Positions 54,797 through 63,502 of a DNA stretch of 64,000 nucleotides are shown here, piece by piece. The stretch is from Streptomyces sp. CMB-StM0423. Lineage in GTDB: Bacteria > Actinomycetota > Actinomycetes > Streptomycetales > Streptomycetaceae. A program made the translations under genes and the position numbers. Positions within the stretch are counted from its first letter, which is position 1. Each line of letters starts with the position of its first letter. The notes below the pieces were generated by a model. It was not told the origin of the DNA, ran no database searches, and worked only from the letters and a program-made list of their open reading frames with translations. The stretch spans positions 3,546,501 through 3,610,500 of the forward strand of contig NZ_CP025407.1 in NCBI RefSeq assembly GCF_002847285.1, in the 5' to 3' direction.

Positions 54797-57541
54797 GTGC
54801 CCATCCTCGGCCCGCTGGGACGGCGGCCGGCCGGCACCATGCTGACCGCGTTGACTGTCCTGGCCACCGCCTGGCTGTCGCCCGCCGCGGCGACGCCCGT
54901 CTCCGACTCTCCGACCCGTACGGCCACGACCTCCGATGTCTGGAGCGTGGCCGCACCACAAGGCAACAAAGATCAACTCACCGCCGACGTCGTACGCGAC
55001 GACGCGACCGGTGCCCTCACGCTCACCGTCCGCCGGGGCGCGGACGAAGTGCTCCCCGGCTCCCCGCTGGGCCTGCGCACCAAGGGCGCCGACCTGACCC
55101 GCGGGCTCGACGTCCTCGGCCGCGACGACCGCAGCGTGCGCGAGCAGTACGAGATGACCACCGGCAAGCAGCGCCGCGTGAACTCCCCCATGACGGAGTC
55201 CCGCTTCGCGCTGCGCGGCGACGGCGGCGTGCGCATGGACCTCGTCGTCCGCGTCGCCCGCGACGGCGTCGCGTTCCGCTACGAACTGCCCGACTCCGAG
55301 GGCACCGTCGTCACCGGCGAGGCCAGCGGCTACCGGCTGCCCGCCGACGCGCCCGCCTGGCTGCTGCCGCACACCTCCTGGTACGAGGAGGTACGCGGCG
55401 AGACCACCGCGGGCGGCGCCGCCGCGGACGACTACGGCTACCCCGCGCTCTTCGAGGTCGCCGCCGATGACTACGTGCTGCTCACCGAGTCCGGCATGGA
55501 CTCCACGTACCCCGGCAGCAAGCTCGCGCACGCGGCCGGCAGCGGCGCGTACGACGTGGCGCTCGCCGAGGCCGAGGTCGTCTCCCCCGGCGACCTGGCG
55601 ACCCCGTGGCGTACGGCGATCGTCGGGGACCTGGCGACCGTCACCGAGTCGACGCTCGTCAGCGACCTCGCGCCGGACGCCGGGTTCTCCGACACCTCCT
55701 GGATCCGCCCCGGCACCGTCTCCTGGTCCTGGCTCGTCGAGCACGACAGCCCGCGGGACTTCGAGCGGCAGAAGGACTACGTCGACTACGCGGCCGCGCA
55801 CGGCTGGGAGTACACGCTCGTCGACGAGGGCTGGAGCCGCGAGTGGGTGCCGGAGCTGGTGCGGTACGCGCGCACCAAGGGCGTCGACATCCTGCTGTGG
55901 TTCCGCTGGTGGGAGGTGGACGCTCCCGAGGAGATGGACACCGTCTTCGGCGAGCTGAACGACTGGGGCGTCAAGGGCGTCAAGGTCGACTTCATGAACT
56001 CCGGCGGGGGCGAGCCCGAGGGCGTCGGCAGGCACGCCTGGTACGAGGACGTGCTCGCCGCCACCGCCGAGCACAAGCTGCTCGTCAACTTCCACGGCGC
56101 GACGCTGCCGAAGGGCCTCCAGCGCACCTGGCCGCACCTGATGACGTACGAGGCGGTGCGCGGGCACGAGTACTACTCCTTCAACCAGCCCCTCACGCCC
56201 ACGTACAACACGATGCTGCCGTTCACCCGGAACGTCGTCGGCTCCGCCGACGTCACGCCCGGCACCTTCTCCATGACCAACAGGACGCACAGCGACGCGC
56301 ACGAGCTGGCGTTGCCCGTCGTGTACGAGTCCGGGCTCCAGCACCCCGCGGACAGCCCGGAGACGTACGCCACGCTGCCCGAGGCCGAGCGCGTGCTCGA
56401 CCAACTGCCCACGGTGTGGGACGAGACCCGCTACCTCGGCGGGCGGCCCGGCGACGACGCCGTGCTGGCGCGGCGCGCCGGCGACCGGTGGTTCGTCGGC
56501 GGCATCCACGCGGGCGCGGCCGGCACCGCCGAGGTGGACCTCGGCCGGCTCGGCGCGGACGACGGCGAGCGGCTGCTCGTCGAGCTGGTGACGGACGGCG
56601 CGGACGGGCTGGCCCGCGAGACCCGCAGGGTCGACGGTGACGCCCGGCTGACGGTGCCGGTGGCGGAGAACGGCGGGTTCGTGGCGCAGGTCTGCGCCGC
56701 CGAGCGCGGCCGGACGACGTGCGACGAGCCGGTACGGACGACGCCGGCGACCGGGCTCGCGATCACCCCGGACGCGTCAACCGCGGCGCCCGGCGACGAG
56801 ATCGAGGTCACCGGCCGCTTCGCCGCCGCCGACGGGGAGTCCGCGACGCTGCGGAACGTCACCCTCGGCGCCCGGCCGCGGGCCGGCTGGACGGCGGCGG
56901 GCGAGGACGTGACGCGCCCGGCGCTGCAGCCGGGGCAGGCGCTGTCGGGAAGCTGGAAGGTACGGGTGCCGGAGTCGGCGGAGCCGGGGTACGTGGACGT
57001 GCCCGTCGTCGCGGAGTACCGCGCGCCGGGGGCCGGCCCCGCGGAGCCCCGGGTGCACGTCGAGCAGGCCGTGCGGGTGCTGGTCGCCCCGCCGGTGCCC
57101 CAGGGCGACGCGCACGTCGGCGACCTGCACCTGCTCACCGCGTCGAACGGCTGGGGCCCGGTCGAGATCGACACCAGCGTCGGCGACAACGGCGCCGGCG
57201 ACGGCGCGCCGCTGACGATCGGCGGCACGACGTACGCCAAGGGCCTCGGCGCCCACGCGCCGTCCCGTGTGACGGTCTACCTCGGCGGCGCGTGCACCTC
57301 CTTCACCGCACAGGTCGGTGTGGACGACGAGGTCGGCGACCGCGGCTCGGTGGGCTTCCGGGTCCTCGGCGACGGCACGGAGCTGACGACGACCGGCACC
57401 CTGCGCGGCACGGACGCCGCGCAGCCGGTGTCGGCCGACGTGACCGGCGTCGGCCTCCTCACCCTTGAGGTGGCGGACGGCGGCGACGGCATCAGCTACG
57501 ACCACGCGGACTGGGCGGACCCGAAGGTCACCTGCGGCTGA
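54797..57541 (+). CDS. Secreted GH97-family glycoside hydrolase with NEW3 and NPCBM domains
   Basis: GTG 54797 follows AAGGAG by five bases. A signal peptide (MLTALTVLATAWLSPAAATP) leads the 914 residues. The GH97 N-terminal beta domain (SPLGLRTKGADLTRGLDVLG) is followed by the barrel with VDEGWSREWVPELVRYARTK, GVKGVKVDFMNSGGG (candidate nucleophile Asp in VDFM, retaining type) and TYEAVRGHEYYSFNQP. After ~640 residues come an alpha-galactosidase-associated NEW3 domain (SGSWKVRVPESAEPGYVDVP) and an NPCBM carbohydrate-binding domain (YAKGLGAHAPSRVTVYLGGA ... SYDHADWADPKVTC). It is probably an extracellular alpha-galactosidase or related exo-glycosidase. A perfect hairpin follows. Confidence 0.93.
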   Translation: MPILGPLGRRPAGTMLTALTVLATAWLSPAAATPVSDSPTRTATTSDVWSVAAPQGNKDQLTADVVRDDATGALTLTVRRGADEVLPGSPLGLRTKGADLTRGLDVLGRDDRSVREQYEMTTGKQRRVNSPMTESRFALRGDGGVRMDLVVRVARDGVAFRYELPDSEGTVVTGEASGYRLPADAPAWLLPHTSWYEEVRGETTAGGAAADDYGYPALFEVAADDYVLLTESGMDSTYPGSKLAHAAGSGAYDVALAEAEVVSPGDLATPWRTAIVGDLATVTESTLVSDLAPDAGFSDTSWIRPGTVSWSWLVEHDSPRDFERQKDYVDYAAAHGWEYTLVDEGWSREWVPELVRYARTKGVDILLWFRWWEVDAPEEMDTVFGELNDWGVKGVKVDFMNSGGGEPEGVGRHAWYEDVLAATAEHKLLVNFHGATLPKGLQRTWPHLMTYEAVRGHEYYSFNQPLTPTYNTMLPFTRNVVGSADVTPGTFSMTNRTHSDAHELALPVVYESGLQHPADSPETYATLPEAERVLDQLPTVWDETRYLGGRPGDDAVLARRAGDRWFVGGIHAGAAGTAEVDLGRLGADDGERLLVELVTDGADGLARETRRVDGDARLTVPVAENGGFVAQVCAAERGRTTCDEPVRTTPATGLAITPDASTAAPGDEIEVTGRFAAADGESATLRNVTLGARPRAGWTAAGEDVTRPALQPGQALSGSWKVRVPESAEPGYVDVPVVAEYRAPGAGPAEPRVHVEQAVRVLVAPPVPQGDAHVGDLHLLTASNGWGPVEIDTSVGDNGAGDGAPLTIGGTTYAKGLGAHAPSRVTVYLGGACTSFTAQVGVDDEVGDRGSVGFRVLGDGTELTTTGTLRGTDAAQPVSADVTGVGLLTLEVADGGDGISYDHADWADPKVTCG

Positions 57542-57555
57542 GCGGTACCGCACCC

Positions 57556-57589
57556 CCGCGGCCCGGCGGATTCGTCCGCCGGGCCGCGG
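57556..57589. terminator. Hairpin terminator with TTCG loop
   Basis: Perfect 15-base arms CCGCGGCCCGGCGGA and TCCGCCGGGCCGCGG closed by the stable tetraloop TTCG, 15 bases after the GH97 stop; it may also serve the convergent azlD gene. Confidence 0.9.
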
Positions 57590-57699
57590 CACGTGCGGGC
57601 GGCAAAAGCCCATTCCCCGCACGGGAGTCGAGAGCAATCCACTTCTCCCCGGCGATTCCCCGGTTACCGGGACGACACGGGTGCAGACGTCGGAGGGCT

Positions 57700-58035
57700 T
57701 CAGAACACCGCGCTGGCGAGCGCCACATGGACCGCCGTGCCGCCGAGTATCGACAGCAGCACGTTCCGCCGCCACAGGTGGACGGCCACGGTGGCGGCCA
57801 GCGCGAGCACCGTAGGCCACGCCGTCCCGGGGTCGCGGGGCGTGAGGTGGCGCAGGGTGTAGGCGGCGAGGATCACCATGACGCCCACGGGCATCGCCGC
57901 GTCGAGGTACGCCACGAGCGGGCTGGACCGCAGCGGCGCCAGCGCGGCGAACGGCAGCGCGCGCAGCGCCCAGGTGACGGCGACGGCGACCGCGACGGCC
58001 GCGAGCAGGTAGCCGGCGGCGGGGGTGTCAGGCAC
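57700..58035 (-). CDS. azlD: AzlD-type branched-chain amino acid exporter subunit
   Basis: The 111-residue protein has four hydrophobic segments and the AzlD signature ALPFAALAPLRSSPLVAYLD, DAAMPVGVMVILAAYTLRHL and the late VHLWRRNVLLSILGGTAVH. GTG 58035 overlaps the azlC stop by eight bases. With AzlC it forms the exporter for branched-chain amino acids or analogues. The divergent Lrp regulator is its probable controller. Confidence 0.9.
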   Translation of the reverse strand: MPDTPAAGYLLAAVAVAVAVTWALRALPFAALAPLRSSPLVAYLDAAMPVGVMVILAAYTLRHLTPRDPGTAWPTVLALAATVAVHLWRRNVLLSILGGTAVHVALASAVF

Positions 58036-58729
58036 GCGCGCCCGCCTCCCGGCGCCGTACGACGGCGTAGCGGGCGAGGAGCGCGGCGGCGAACAGCACG
58101 AAGGCGGCGAAGAGCTGACCGCCCGGCACCGCGAACCGCGCCGCCAGCGCGCAGCCCAGCGCCAGCGCGGGCACGGCGAGCCCGGGCCGGTCGCGGAGCG
58201 CGTCGAGGGCCAGGACGGTGAAGAGCGCGGTGACGGCGAAGTCCAGGCCCTCGACACCCGCGGGGACGGCGGCGCCGAGCAGGGCGCCGGCCGTGGCGCC
58301 GCCGGCCCAGTAGAGGTGGATGAAGACCTGGAGCCACAGCACGCGGCGCCCCGGGTAGGACTGCGCGGCGGGGTGCGCGGTGACGGCGTACGCCTCGTCG
58401 GAGAGCGCGAAGGTGCTGTACGCCCTGGCCGCGCGGCCGCGGACGCGGTGCAGGGGGAAGGACAGGGCGTAGAAGACGTGCCGGAAGTTGACCGTGAACG
58501 CCGTCACCGCGATCTGCCCAAGCGGCGCGGCGGCCAGCACCAGGCCGAGGAAGAGGAACTCCAGCGAACCGGCGTAGATCAGGCCCGAGAAGACGCTCGC
58601 CCACCACCAGTCCAGGCCCGAGTGGACGACGAGGACGCCGAACGCGACGCCCATGGGGAAGGCGCCGAGCCCGACGGACCCGGAGTCGGCGAGCGCCCGG
58701 GAGAGGTCGGCGCGTAGCTGGTGTGGCAT
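58028..58729 (-). CDS. azlC: AzlC-type branched-chain amino acid exporter subunit
   Basis: The 233-residue membrane protein matches AzlC: GLGAFPMGVAFGVLVVHSGL, SLEFLFLGLVLA, TVNFRHVFYALSFPLHRVRG, ALSDEAYAVTA, with about seven hydrophobic helices. It is the large subunit of the AzlCD exporter and is read first, overlapping azlD. Its start faces an Lrp-family gene across a 62-base spacer containing an inverted repeat. Confidence 0.93.
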   Translation of the reverse strand: MPHQLRADLSRALADSGSVGLGAFPMGVAFGVLVVHSGLDWWWASVFSGLIYAGSLEFLFLGLVLAAAPLGQIAVTAFTVNFRHVFYALSFPLHRVRGRAARAYSTFALSDEAYAVTAHPAAQSYPGRRVLWLQVFIHLYWAGGATAGALLGAAVPAGVEGLDFAVTALFTVLALDALRDRPGLAVPALALGCALAARFAVPGGQLFAAFVLFAAALLARYAVVRRREAGARA

Positions 58730-58746
58730 GTGCCGATCCTAGAAAT

Positions 58747-58771
58747 ATCCGCGGCTCATATGGTTGCGGAT
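58747..58771. promoter_or_regulatory. Inverted repeat in the azlC-lrp spacer (candidate Lrp operator)
   Basis: ATCCGC (58747-58752) and GCGGAT (58766-58771) face each other across 13 bases, within the 62-base divergent promoter region. Spacing and context suit an Lrp/AsnC dimer site. Recognition by the neighbouring regulator is inferred. Confidence 0.5.
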
Positions 58772-58791
58772 TGTGGCGCTAAGGTGGCGCT

Positions 58792-59250
58792 GTGAGCAAT
58801 GAACGAAAACTCGACGAGCTTGATCGCGAAATTTTGCGCCAGCTCCGGCGGGACGGCCGGCTGACGAACGTCGAGTTGGCCCGCCGCGTCGGGCTGACGC
58901 CGCCGCCCTGCCTGCGCCGGGTGAAGCGGCTGGAGGAGGCCGGGATCATCACGGGCTACCGGGCACGGGTGGACGAGGAGGCGGCGGGGCGCGGGCTCGA
59001 AGTGATCGTGTCGATCGAGGTGTCGGTGAGCGACCTCGACACCCTCGCCGGGCTGGAGGCGACGATCGGCGCGTACGACGAGGTGGTGGAGTTCCGGCGG
59101 GTGTTCGGCACGCCGGACTACTTCCTGCGGGTGCTGGTCGCGGACTACGCGGCGTACGAGCAGTTCCAGACCGGGAAGATCATCGGGATCCCGGGCGTCG
59201 CCCGGGTGATCTCGCAGCCCACGATGAAGAAGATCAAGGTCGTGGACTGA
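58792..59250 (+). CDS. Lrp/AsnC-family transcriptional regulator
   Basis: The 152-residue protein has the AsnC HTH (LDELDREILRQLRRDGRLTN, VELARRVGLTPPPCLRRVKR) and a C-terminal RAM ligand domain (LEVIVSIEVSVSDLDTLAGL; VVEFRRVFGTPDYFLRVLVA). Lrp-type proteins sense amino acids and commonly control divergent AzlCD exporters; that is the case here. GTG start, little leader sequence. Confidence 0.95.
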   Translation: MSNERKLDELDREILRQLRRDGRLTNVELARRVGLTPPPCLRRVKRLEEAGIITGYRARVDEEAAGRGLEVIVSIEVSVSDLDTLAGLEATIGAYDEVVEFRRVFGTPDYFLRVLVADYAAYEQFQTGKIIGIPGVARVISQPTMKKIKVVD

Positions 59251-59442
59251 TTTCCGGCGCGCCCGATTTCGTCAAATAAATAGCCTGACAAAGAACCGGG
59301 TTGGGAAATCGAATTCAATTCGTCGGATCTCTTGCTAGGCGACTTGCGCCCGACTACGTTACGGCTCGCGTCCCTTGGCGCGGCACCTTTCGCCGCCGCC
59401 GGGAATTCCCCCACCGCAGACCCGAACGTGAGGTAAGCCCTC

Positions 59443-60726
59443 GTGACGATTTCCAGACGCAAGCTCATCCTCTCCGGCACCGCCGCCTCCGCCGCGGCCG
59501 CGGGCGGCGTGTTCTCCACCCGGCTCGCCGGCGCCGCCGAGGAGCCCGCGGCGGCGGCGCAGGCCGCCGCGCGGCCCGCCGCGAGCCCCGTGGGCGACGT
59601 GGTCGGCAAGGTGACCGTCGGCTACCAGGGCTGGTTCGCCTGCCCCGGCGACGGCGCGCCGATCAACGGGTGGTGGCACTGGAGCCGCGACATGAGCCGG
59701 CCGCCGTCCCCGGACAACACGACCATCGCGTCCTGGCCGGACATGCGGGAGTACGAGCACACGTACCCCACCGCCTACGCGAACCTCAACGGCGGCGGCC
59801 CCGCCACCCTGTTCTCCTCCTGGGACGACCAGACCGTCGACACGCACTTCCGCTGGATGGCCGAGCACGACTGCGACACCGCCGCCCTGCAGCGCTTCAA
59901 CCCCTTCGGCGGCGAGGGCGCCACGCGCGACGGCATGGCCGCGAAGGTGCGCGCGGCGGCGGAGAGGCACGGGCGGAAGTTCTACATCATGTACGACGTC
60001 ACCTCCTGGACGCAGATGCAGTCCCAGATCAAGGAGGACTGGACGACGAAGATGAAGGCGTACACGTCCTCCGGCGCGTACGCGATGCAGAACGGCAAGC
60101 CGGTGGTGTGCATCTGGGGCTTCGGCTTCAACGACGACGGCCGCCCCTTCACACCGGGCCCCTGCCTGGACGTCGTCAACTGGTTCAAGAACCAGGGCTG
60201 CTACGTCATCGGCGGCGTCCCCACGCACTGGCGCACCGGCCAGTCGGACTCGCGTCCCGGCTTCCTCGACGTGTACCACGCGTTCAACATGATCTCGCCG
60301 TGGATGGTCGGCCGGATCTCCGACGTCGGCGGGGCCGACCACTTCTCCAACAACGTCAACGGCCCCGACAAGGCGGACTGCGACGCGCACGGCATCGACT
60401 ACCAGCCGTGCATCATCCCCGGCGACCTGCAGAGCGGCCACCGCGCGCACGGCGACCTGATGTGGCGGCAGTTCTACCACATGGTCCGGCTGGACGTCGC
60501 GGGCGTCTACATCTCCATGTTCGACGAGTACAACGAGGCCAACCAGATCGCCAAGACCGCGGAGAACGCGTCCCAGGTGCCGTCCGGCTCCGGTATCCGC
60601 GCGCTGGACGAGGACGGCACGTCCTGCTCCTCGGACTACTACCTGCGGCTGACCGCGGACGGCGGCCGGATGCTGAAGGGTCAGCTCGCCCTGACCCCGA
60701 ACCGGCCCACGCCGCCGCGGCCCTGA
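59443..60726 (+). CDS. Tat-exported GH99/GH71-like glycoside hydrolase
   Basis: The 427-residue protein starts MTISRRKLILSGTAASAAAA, a twin-arginine signal. The mature part matches the GH71/GH99-like group: VGKVTVGYQGWFACPGDGAP, NGWWHW, FSSWDDQTVDTHFRWMAEHD, AERHGRKFYIMYDVTSWTQM, VCIWGFGFNDDGRPFTP and AGVYISMFDEYNEANQI, where Glu/Asp in the last segment are candidate catalytic residues. Relatives act on mannans, xylo- or arabino-oligosaccharides. GTG start with GAGGTAAG upstream. Followed by a long hairpin and the GH95 gene in the same direction. Confidence 0.85.
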   Translation: MTISRRKLILSGTAASAAAAGGVFSTRLAGAAEEPAAAAQAAARPAASPVGDVVGKVTVGYQGWFACPGDGAPINGWWHWSRDMSRPPSPDNTTIASWPDMREYEHTYPTAYANLNGGGPATLFSSWDDQTVDTHFRWMAEHDCDTAALQRFNPFGGEGATRDGMAAKVRAAAERHGRKFYIMYDVTSWTQMQSQIKEDWTTKMKAYTSSGAYAMQNGKPVVCIWGFGFNDDGRPFTPGPCLDVVNWFKNQGCYVIGGVPTHWRTGQSDSRPGFLDVYHAFNMISPWMVGRISDVGGADHFSNNVNGPDKADCDAHGIDYQPCIIPGDLQSGHRAHGDLMWRQFYHMVRLDVAGVYISMFDEYNEANQIAKTAENASQVPSGSGIRALDEDGTSCSSDYYLRLTADGGRMLKGQLALTPNRPTPPRP

Positions 60727-60728
60727 TC

Positions 60729-60780
60729 GCGCCCCGCCGGACTCGCCCGTACCGCCCCCGCGGGCGGGTCCGGCGGGCGC
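60729..60780 (+). terminator. Hairpin terminator after the GH99-like gene
   Basis: GCGCCCCGCCGGACTCGCCC (60729-60748) pairs with GGGCGGGTCCGGCGGGCGC (60762-60780), a 19-base stem with one bulge and one G-U pair, starting within five bases of the stop. Confidence 0.7.
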
Positions 60781-60926
60781 CCCTGCCCGCACGCCCGCGG
60801 GCCGTCCGTCCCGGCGCCGTGCCCCGCGCGCCCAGGGCGCCCAGGCGCCGCGCCCCGACGCCGCGGCCCGGCGCCCGCACCACCCGAGTCCTTCCGTCGC
60901 ACGAACGACCTTCGAGGTGAGTGGAC

Positions 60927-63275
60927 ATGTCCGGAGACATCACCCGCAGAACCACCGTGAAATCCGCCCTCGCCGCCGCGGGCGCCCTCACGCTGGGCAC
61001 CCCCGCCCTGGCGTACGCCGCCCGCCGCGCGGCGGCCGACCCGGGCGACGCCTGGCGCCTCTGGTACGACAAGCCCGCCGCCGACTGGGAGCGCGAGTCG
61101 CTGCCGCTGGGCAACGGGGCCTTGGGCGTCGGGGTGTTCGGCACGCTCGCCTCCGAGCGGCTGACGCTCAACGAGAAGACGCTGTGGACCGGCGGCCCCG
61201 GCTCCGGCGGCGGCTACGACTTCGGCAACTGGCGCGATCCGCGGCCCGGCGCCCTGAAGGCGGTGCAGGACCGGCTCGACGCCGAAGGGCAGCTCAGCCC
61301 CGAGACCGTCGCGCAGCAGCTCGGCCAGTCCAAGCACGGCTTCGGCGCGTACCAGATCCTCGGCGAGCTGCTGCTCGACCACCCGTCGGCGCCCGGAGGG
61401 CCCGACGGCTCGTACTGGCGCGACCTGGACCTCGCCGAGGGCGTGGCGGCCGTCGCGTACGCGCACCAGGGGGCGGACCACCGCCGCGAGTACTTCGTCT
61501 CCCAGCCGGACGGGGTCGCGGTGGGCCGGCTGACGGCGAGCCAGCCGGGGCGGGTGGCCTTCACCCTGCGCTACACCTCGCCGCGCAACGACTTCCAGGC
61601 CACCGCGAGTGGCGACCGGCTGACGATCCGCGGCAAGCTCCAGGACAACGGGATGGTCTTCGAGGCGCAGATACGGCTGCTGACCGAGGGCGGCAACGTG
61701 TCGAGCGGGAACGGCACGCTGACGGTGAGCGGCGCGAACAGCGCCTGGTTCGTGCTGGCCGCGGGCACCGACTACGCCGACGCCTACCCGAATTACCGCG
61801 GCGCCGACCCGCACGACCGCGTCACCGGCGCCGTCGACCGGGCAGTCCAGGCGGGCCACGGCGCGCTGCGCCAGCGGCATGTCGCCGACCACCGCGGGCT
61901 GTTCGACCGGGTCGCGCTCGACATCGGCCAGCAGCAGCCGGCCCAGCCCACGGACCGGCTCCTCGCCGGCTACGGCAGCGGGTCGGCGGCCGACCGGGCG
62001 CTGGAGGCGCTGTTCTTCCAGTACGGGCGCTACCTGCTGATCGCCTCCTCGCGCGCGGGGTCGACCCCCGCGAACCTCCAGGGCGTCTGGAACAACGTCA
62101 CCAACCCGCCGTGGAGCGCCGACTACCACGTCAACATCAACCTGCAGATGAACTACTGGCCCGCCGAGATCACCAACCTCGCCGAAACCACGATCCCGTA
62201 CGACGACTTCGTCGAGGCCCTGCGCGCCCCCGGCCGCGTCTCGGCGCGGGAGATCCACACCAGCGGCGGCTGGGTCGTCCACAACGAGACCAACCCCTTC
62301 GGCTTCACGGGCGTGCACGACTGGGCGTCGTCCTTCTGGTTCCCGGAGGCCGCGGCCTGGCTGACGCAGCAGATGTACGAGCACTACCGCTTCGACGGCT
62401 CGACGGACTACCTCCGCAACACCGCGTACCCGGTGATGAAGGAGGCCGCCGAGTTCTGGCTCGCGAACCTGCGCACCGACCCGCGCGACGGCAAGCTGGT
62501 GGTCACCCCCAGCTACTCGCCCGAGCAGGGCAACTTCACCGCGGGCTGCTCCATGTCGCAGCAGATCGTGTACGACCTGCTGACCAACACCCTGGAGGCC
62601 GCGCAGACCCTCGGCGACAGCCCCGACTTCCGCACCCGCCTGGAGCAGACCCTCGCCGCCCTCGACCCGGGGCTGCGGATCGGCCGCTGGGGGCAGTTGC
62701 AGGAGTGGAAGGCCGACTTGGACGACCAGAACAACGACCACCGGCACGTCTCCCACCTCTTCGCCCTGCACCCCGGGCGGCAGATCGAGGTCGGCAGTCA
62801 GTGGGCGGAGGCGGCCAAGGTGTCGCTGACCGCACGCGGTGACGGCGGTACGGGCTGGAGCAAAGCCTGGAAGATCAACTTCTGGGCCCGGCTCACGGAC
62901 GGCGACCACGCGCACAAGATGCTGAGCGAACAACTCAAGTCCTCCACCCTGCCGAATCTCTGGGACACCCACCCGCCGTTCCAGATCGACGGCAACTTCG
63001 GCGCCACCTCCGGCATCGCGGAGATGCTGCTGCAGAGCCAGCACGGCCCCATCGAGGTGCTGCCCGCCCTCCCGGGCGCCTGGCCCTCGGGCTCCGTACG
63101 CGGCCTGCGCGCCCGCGGCGGCGCCACCCTCGACATCACCTGGGCCGAAGGCCGGGCGACCCGCATCGTGCTGCACGCGAGCCGCACGCGCCGGCTCACC
63201 CTCCGCAGCGACCTGCTCCCCGGCGGCGAACAGGTCGTCGACGCGGTGGCGGGCCAGACGTACACCTTCGGCTGA
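60927..63275 (+). CDS. Tat-exported GH95-family glycosidase (alpha-L-fucosidase/galactosidase type)
   Basis: ATG 60927 with GAGGTGAG upstream gives 782 residues (GTG 60921 possible). The start DITRRTTVKSALAAAGALTL is a Tat signal. GH95 motifs: WERESLPLGNGALGVGVFG, LNEKTLWTGGPGSGG, YQILGELLLD, NLQGVWNNVTNPPWSADYHV, NINLQMNYWPAEITNLAE (active-site Asn pair), WGQLQEWKADLDDQNNDHRH with the conserved Glu-Trp, and VSHLFALHPG. The end (EVLPALPGAWPSGSVRGLRA) is the family's beta domain. It should release alpha-1,2-fucose or L-galactose from glycans. It forms a secreted glycosidase locus with the GH99-like and GH97 genes. Confidence 0.93.
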   Translation: MSGDITRRTTVKSALAAAGALTLGTPALAYAARRAAADPGDAWRLWYDKPAADWERESLPLGNGALGVGVFGTLASERLTLNEKTLWTGGPGSGGGYDFGNWRDPRPGALKAVQDRLDAEGQLSPETVAQQLGQSKHGFGAYQILGELLLDHPSAPGGPDGSYWRDLDLAEGVAAVAYAHQGADHRREYFVSQPDGVAVGRLTASQPGRVAFTLRYTSPRNDFQATASGDRLTIRGKLQDNGMVFEAQIRLLTEGGNVSSGNGTLTVSGANSAWFVLAAGTDYADAYPNYRGADPHDRVTGAVDRAVQAGHGALRQRHVADHRGLFDRVALDIGQQQPAQPTDRLLAGYGSGSAADRALEALFFQYGRYLLIASSRAGSTPANLQGVWNNVTNPPWSADYHVNINLQMNYWPAEITNLAETTIPYDDFVEALRAPGRVSAREIHTSGGWVVHNETNPFGFTGVHDWASSFWFPEAAAWLTQQMYEHYRFDGSTDYLRNTAYPVMKEAAEFWLANLRTDPRDGKLVVTPSYSPEQGNFTAGCSMSQQIVYDLLTNTLEAAQTLGDSPDFRTRLEQTLAALDPGLRIGRWGQLQEWKADLDDQNNDHRHVSHLFALHPGRQIEVGSQWAEAAKVSLTARGDGGTGWSKAWKINFWARLTDGDHAHKMLSEQLKSSTLPNLWDTHPPFQIDGNFGATSGIAEMLLQSQHGPIEVLPALPGAWPSGSVRGLRARGGATLDITWAEGRATRIVLHASRTRRLTLRSDLLPGGEQVVDAVAGQTYTFG

Positions 63276-63291
63276 CCCCGCCGGAATGCCG

Positions 63292-63323
63292 CCCGGGCCC
63301 GCGATGTGCGCCGCGGGTCCGGG
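63292..63323 (+). terminator. Hairpin terminator after the GH95 gene
   Basis: CCCGGGCCCGCG (63292-63303) and CGCGGGTCCGGG (63312-63323) form a 12-base stem with one G-U pair and an eight-base loop, 17 bases after the stop. Confidence 0.7.
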
Positions 63324-63441
63324 CCCCGGGGTCCGGTTGTCAGGCTGTTTCTTTCCGGCATTGCGCCGGGCGTCTTTTAATTCCCCTGACAATTCACCAG
63401 CGGCTTTTACAGGCCCGCAACTAAAAGGAGAGGACGGGCCG

Positions 63442-63470
63442 TTGACTTAATAACACACCTGGTTTTACAT
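63442..63470 (+). promoter_or_regulatory. Consensus-like vegetative promoter
   Basis: TTGACT (63442-63447) and TTACAT (63465-63470) are spaced by 17 bases in an AT-rich pocket unlike the surroundings. It is the best sigma-70-type promoter in the window and drives the IS630-type gene starting at 63503. Confidence 0.6.
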
Positions 63471-63502
63471 GTGCGGCACGAGCTGGACAGGAAGGCCACG
63501 CC

